The translations under genes were made by a program, and so were the position numbers. Below are positions 59,380 through 64,000 of a stretch of 64,000 nt of DNA, in pieces. The notes under the pieces are model-generated. The model was not told the origin of the DNA, ran no database searches, and saw nothing but the letters and a program-made list of their open reading frames with translations. Within the stretch, counting starts at the first letter, position 1. Each line of letters starts with the position of its first letter. The stretch comes from Cucumis sativus (taxonomy: Eukaryota > Streptophyta > Magnoliopsida > Cucurbitales > Cucurbitaceae), in contig NC_026657.2 in NCBI RefSeq assembly GCF_000004075.3, positions 13,144,001 to 13,208,000 of the forward strand, written 5' to 3'.

Positions 59380-59770
59380 GGTACGTTAGAAAATAGGTCA
59401 CTATTCCCGACATGGAAAGTGTAGCATCGAAAGAGGGTGGACAATTAATTGTGTCGTTTGGCCTTCCTCCAACGTGGTGCCAGGTGCGTCGAAAAATGTG
59501 CACATATTCCCGATGTCTACAGTGTTGCGTCGGAGGAAGGGCAGATCAATAACTGTACGTTACGCCTTCCTCCGACGTGGTGTCAGCAACGTCAGAAATA
59601 TGTTTAGGGATTCTCGACGTGTCACTAATTGCGTCGAGAATAGTTTATGGATTCTCGATGTGTCACTAATCGCGTCGGAAATAGGTTTAGAATTCCCGAC
59701 GCATCACTAATTGCGTCGAGAATAGGATGCTATTCCCGATGTTTTCGTTGTGTATCGAGAGTTCTCTGTC
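59380..59770 (+). repeat. CACTA subterminal repeat array
   Basis: At least eight variants of 'attcccgacgtgtcactaattgcgtcg' or its reverse, in both orientations, the type of motif that binds the transposase near CACTA (En/Spm) ends. Includes a perfect 13-bp inverted repeat (59528-59540 with 59565-59577). The region is much richer in CG dinucleotides than its surroundings. The terminal CACTA sequence itself was not found. Confidence 0.85.
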
Positions 59771-60149
59771 TTTTTAACTCCATTCTTTATAGAATAGAAA
59801 TAGAAAAGAGAATGAAAACCGAGAGAGGGGGAGGGAGACTGAGAGGGAGATCAAGAAGAAGAGGACATTCATTGCCGTTGTCGTCCCCGTTACCGTCGTC
59901 TTCGTCATTGTCGTACCCATTGCCGTCGTCATCGTTGTCGGTAAGTAGTTTAGTTATTATTTTGTTTTAGTTAATTAATTTTAGTATTTAGATTTCAAAT
60001 TAGTTTTAGGTTTTAGATTTTAGGTTTCAAATTAGTTTTAGTATTTAGATTTTGAATTAGTTGTAGGTTTTAGTATTGAAATTGAATTTGAAGTATTGTT
60101 ATGATTTTGAATTAGTTGTAGGTTTTAGGAATTTGAATTTGAAGTGTTG

Positions 60150-61770
60150 AAGTTGAGATTGAAGTTAGGTATGAGAAGTTATATGAAGGATGTAAAAAAT
60201 TCACTAAATTATCCACATTTGTCAAGTTGTATAATTGGAAAGTTAGGTATGGATGTAGTGATATTAGCTTTTCAGAGCTACTAAAAACTTTAAAGGAAAT
60301 TTTGCCTACTACCAATGTGATCCCAACATCAATGTATGAAGCGAAGAAAACTTTAGGTGCACTAGGAATGAATTTTGAAAAGATTCATACATGTTCTAAT
60401 GATTGTTGTTTGTATAGAAAAGAATATGCTAATGCAATTGAATGTCCTGAATGTGGTGAATCAAGGTGGAAGTATGCTAATAATGTAAACAAAGGGAAAA
60501 GCAGATTCCTAGAAAAATTGTATGATACTTTCCACCGATTCCACATTTCAAAAGATTGTTTTGAAGTATTGACAATGCTAAAAATTTGATTTGGCATGCT
60601 AATGAGCAAGTAGTTGATGAAAAATTACGACATCCTGCGAACTCTCCAACTTGGAAATTAGTAGATTTGAAGTGGCTAGACTTTGGTTGTGCACCTAGGA
60701 GTATTCATTTAACATTGTCAGTTGATGGAATCAACCCACACGCTGAAATGAGTTCTAAATATAGTTGTTGGCCCGTAGTGATAGTTATTTATAATCTACC
60801 ACCATGGTTGTGCATGAAAAGAAAGTTCATGATGTTATCAATGTTGATATCGGGTCCAAGACAACCAGTAGATGACATTGGCATATACTTTGCACCACTA
60901 ATTGAGGATTTAAAACTGTTATGGGAAAGTGGTGTTGAATGTTATGATGCTAATCAAGAAGAACTATTCAATTTAAGAGTTGTTTTATTATGGATAATAA
61001 ATGATTTCCCTACATATGAAAATCTTAGTGGATGTAGTGTGAAAGGGTATAAGGCATGTCCAATCTGTGGAGGTAATACGTCCTCTATAAGATTAAAAAT
61101 ATGGGAAGAAAAATGGCATACCTTGACAGTTAAGACTTCTAGCACACAACCATCCATACGTCGTTAAAAGAAGTCTTAAATGGTGAAAATGAGCTTAGAA
61201 CAATTTCAGAATCTTTGTTTGGAGAGGCCATATATTCAAGAATAAAAGATCTTGAATTTCCAAGATGTAAGAAGAAGACAAAAAAACAGCCTATGAAAGG
61301 AAGTGCAAGGAGTTGTTGGAACACAATGTCTTTGTTTTTTGAGCTACATATTGAAAAGATCTTCATGTTAGACATTGTCTAAATCTGTGCACATTGAAAA
61401 AAAATGTTTGTATGAATATATTGGGTATGCTCCTTGATATTCCCGAAAAAATTAAGGATGGTTTGAATGCTAGACGTGATCTAGTTCATTTGAAAATTCG
61501 ACCAGAGCTTGCATCGATCAACGGTGAAAAGAAAAATCTTTATTGCTCCTGCTTGTTATACTCTTACAAAGAATAACTTTGTGTTCTGAAGACATTGTCA
61601 GAAGTAAAAGTACCTGAAAGTTATTCTTCGAACGTTAAAAATCTTGATGACTGATTTAAAATTTAATAGTTTAAAATCTCATGATTGTCACGTGCTCTTA
61701 CAACAATTGTTTCCTTTGCGATAAGATCTGTGCTCCCAAAACACGTTTATCATTTAAAATTCTTAATTTT
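60150..61770 (+). pseudogene. CACTA transposase (TNP2/Transposase_21) remnant
   Basis: From about 60160 the reading runs YEGCKKFTKLSTFVKLYNWK, SFSELLKTLKEILP, a CX2C-type segment (CLYRKEYANAIECPECGES), then the TNP2 core with LSVDGINPHAEMSSKYSCW, VVIVIYNLPPWLCMK and LISGPRQP (frame 60586-61167). It continues past frameshifts near 61170 and 61390 to LKSHDCHVLLQQLFPL near 61700. At least three frame changes and stops make it inactive. The second half of the usual protein and the right end of the element are missing. Together with 59380-59770 this is the left half of a CACTA element, left to right. Confidence 0.9.
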
Positions 61771-62475
61771 TTTTTTCTGGAATTTGAACTTATGGTAGTA
61801 ACGACTAACATCTTCATTCTACTTTGCTGTTAGTGATCCAACTTCTACTAGAGACGATCGAACATTTTGCAGTCAAATCCAACTTTTATTAAGAATGGTA
61901 GAGCATCAATTTTTTTTTTATTTAAAACAATTTTCTTAAAAAATAAAAGGTTAAAAATACTATTCTCCTGCTTATATATTTTGAAGTTACTCAATTTAAG
62001 TTCAATCAAAATAAAATTAACAAAATTCGTAAGATAAAAATTGGGTTCTTAGACTTATACACGTGTTAAAATTGAAACTTCAAACTTGCATAATTGAAAA
62101 AAAATATAATCATTTTAAAAGTTTGAGCATCTAAGTTTAACCGTTAAAATTTGAGAACAACAAATTTGATTGAGGTTTAAAATGTTTGTACTTCAAATCT
62201 TTTTAACTCATTTATGCTTAAAAAAGTAATTAAATTTACCTGTGAGTTCCTTCGTTATTTATTTATTTTATTTTCTTTCTCTATTAATCATAATAGGAAA
62301 ACGAAAACGTGGAGGAGAAAACTAAAGAATTGAAATAAAAATAAATGAAAGGGTTGTTTTGCTGAAAAGAAATAAAAACAATAAATAAATAAAAGAAATA
62401 AAAACAAAAAACTCTACCGAAGAATACGCTATTCGATTCGACTATTTTTGTTACAGACTGTATCATTTCGGAGCT
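61771..62475. other. Promoter region of the CHORD-like gene
   Basis: AT-rich, no frame. The last 100 bases become GC-richer toward the ATG. No TATA box could be chosen with confidence. Confidence 0.4.
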
Positions 62476-63883
62476 ATGGCTCCCAATCTCCATTGTTACC
62501 ATTCATCAGCTCCCTTCATTTCTCTCCATTCAAAATTTCTAGTTCTTCGCTCCGATGCTTTGAATCGAACTTCAAAACTCAGTTCAAACTCCCCAAAAAT
62601 CCTCACAATTCGATGCTCCGCGAACTCGAACAACCAATTGACGCTTAGAACTTGCAGGAATTGCAAGGCGCAATTCGACCCCTCCCTCAATCACCCACGA
62701 GCTTGTCGATTTCACACTTCACATTTTGGAGGTAATGCCCTTATTAAGTTATTTGTAATTTCTCCAAGTTCCTCCCCATTTTACAATTTGAATGTGTTTG
62801 GAGCTTTGATTGCTGCTCGGATCTTGGTTTTTCCATTATTTGTAATTCCGGTTTTGTTAGTTGTAAACAAGGTGCTGTTTGAATTCATGGAACTGGACGT
62901 CGAAGGTTTATACTTTTGCCTTTACTTCAATTACTCTCAGATATTCTATTCAGCATGTGGACAAACTGAATATGTGTTATGTTAGGTCTCTTTTATATGA
63001 TATTCAAACATCTAATATTAGAGTAAAATAGTTTTTAGAATTTGGTTGAGAATTCGAATATTTCTTTAGGAGTGAAGAAAACCATAGTAAAGAAGATGTG
63101 AGGAAACAAGTATAATTTTCAAGAAACAAAAAATAAAAAATGAAAACAGTAACCATTTAGTTTTTGCCATTTTAGCTCTTTGGTTTCAAATATTAAGTCT
63201 ATTTCTTCTCAATATATTACAACTTTTTGTAGCCTTTTTAAGTTAAAGAGTTGGAACTCTTAGCCAGATACATAAACAAAGCCAAGATTTTAAAGAACTA
63301 TTTGAAAACATTGGTAAAATGTACATAACAAAACAAGAAGTTTAGAGGTGGAAAAGGTGTATAGGGTTAATTTTCGAAAAACTATAAAGCAGATCGTTGC
63401 CAAACAGGACCAAAATCATCATCAAACATGACCTTAAAAGTCAGGGATATCAAAATTGTATGTCTATTTTCCACTGATGACTTTCTTGAACTCTCCCCAA
63501 ACAATGACCAACTGTTTCTCCCTTTCGTTTGAGGTTGACTGAAAACTCGGTAAATGTTTTGTTGCTTTTTTGTTCTTGGACAATTTGAAGATTGAAAATG
63601 GACTGTAATTCAGTTTACTACTTCAAATCATTCTTTTCTTTTCTCTGAAGGCCAAGTTCCAACTTCCGGAGTCGTAAGTCGTTATTTTGCTGCTCAAGAT
63701 TGTAACGTATTCCTTCTTCTTACAGGTGAAACTAAGCGCAAGTTTGAAAGTGTACACTCAGGAGGAACAATGGACACTCCAGACTCTGGCAAAGTTTTTC
63801 AATACTGGCATTGCTGTGGGTCCGAGGATCCTTTTGATCCGGGATGTACTGCTTCTCCACACTCATCATACGACGATGATTAA
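62476..63883 (+). CDS. Small probable plastid protein with CHORD-like Cys/His pattern
   Basis: Exons 62476-62731 and 63726-63883, joined in phase 1, give 137 residues. The first 50 are rich in Ser, basic and hydrophobic residues with few acids, like a plastid transit peptide. The rest holds C60-x2-C63, C77-x2-H80 (in NHPRACRFH), W113-H-C115-C116 and C126-x4-H131, then an acidic end. Spacing and neighbours (N..P..C.FH, then W.CC, then GC...H) look like a CHORD zinc-binding domain, except that CHORD has C-x4-C at the start and C-x3-H at the end. Function is not known to me. It is not RAR1, which has two CHORDs. A frame that runs from exon 1 into the intron to 62985 is not real. Confidence 0.82.
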
Positions 63884-64000
63884 CACTGTAAATCAACAAC
63901 CTTTTCTCCATTTCCTCTTCATTCGTGCAAGACTCTTGATCTTTTTTACTACTTCCTAAAGTCTGTGTAAAAGTGTACATATTCATATCCTATCTTAATT

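Noticed and set aside
62476..62985. Unspliced 169-residue form of the CHORD-like protein
   Set aside because: It reads into the intron after the donor at 62732; the spliced form completes the Cys/His pattern.
1..64000. rRNA or tRNA genes, known plant microRNAs, CRISPR arrays, bacterial-type operons
   Set aside because: None seen; the window is plant nuclear DNA and no matching sequence was recognised by eye.

Overview
The window is nuclear DNA of a dicot plant: AT-rich intergenic DNA, GT-AG spliced genes with plant-type products, Ty1/copia, Ty3/gypsy (chromodomain), LINE, MULE and CACTA relics, and protein best matches (recalled, not searched) to Arabidopsis families. The style of the copia and CACTA relics and the short motif built on 'tatcactgatag' recall cucurbit genomes (Cucumis or a relative); that assignment is an impression and was not tested by any search.

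Layout. 1-17.9 kb: one minus-strand gene (At3g49140-like), cut at its 3' end by the window edge. Two of its introns have grown to 5.9 and 8.4 kb by holding a Ty3 element, a copia relic and a LINE that landed inside the copia LTR. Its first intron holds a tandem repeat of about 165 bp. 19.2-26.9 kb: a convergent pair, an EMB1417-like PPR protein (+) and the ER translocon J-protein ERDJ2/SEC63 (-). In Arabidopsis, as I recall, these families are also neighbours (At4g21190/At4g21180). 28.3-35.0 kb: complex I subunit NDUFA5 (+) and the HSP90 co-chaperone SGT1 (+). 38.3-41.5 kb: a two-exon half-size ABCG transporter (-). 49.7-50.8 kb: a MAKR5-like membrane-associated kinase regulator (-) with a candidate GC-AG intron. 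NDUFA5, ABCG8-type and MAKR5-type genes recall the Arabidopsis run At5g52840/52860/52870, with SGT1 placed among them here. 41.5-49.7 and 50.9-57.5 kb are AT-rich with MITE-like, simple and short tandem repeats. 57.5-58.3 kb: a decayed MULE transposase. 59.4-61.8 kb: a decayed CACTA element (subterminal repeats plus TNP2-type transposase). 62.5-63.9 kb: a small two-exon gene for a probable plastid protein whose Cys/His pattern resembles a CHORD zinc-binding domain.

The genes do not form one pathway. They are ordinary housekeeping and signalling genes: protein import and folding (ERDJ2, SGT1), respiration (NDUFA5), organelle RNA processing (EMB1417), export (ABCG) and receptor-kinase signalling (MAKR). 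I see no convincing new multi-gene system. The points most worth a second look are the CHORD-like protein, the frame-consistent GC-AG intron, the repeat-laden introns of the first gene, the duplicated site II promoter of NDUFA5 and a 14-bp G-box palindrome at 52.7 kb. Exon limits were worked out by hand from splice motifs, reading frame and phase; every complete gene model below closes in frame.
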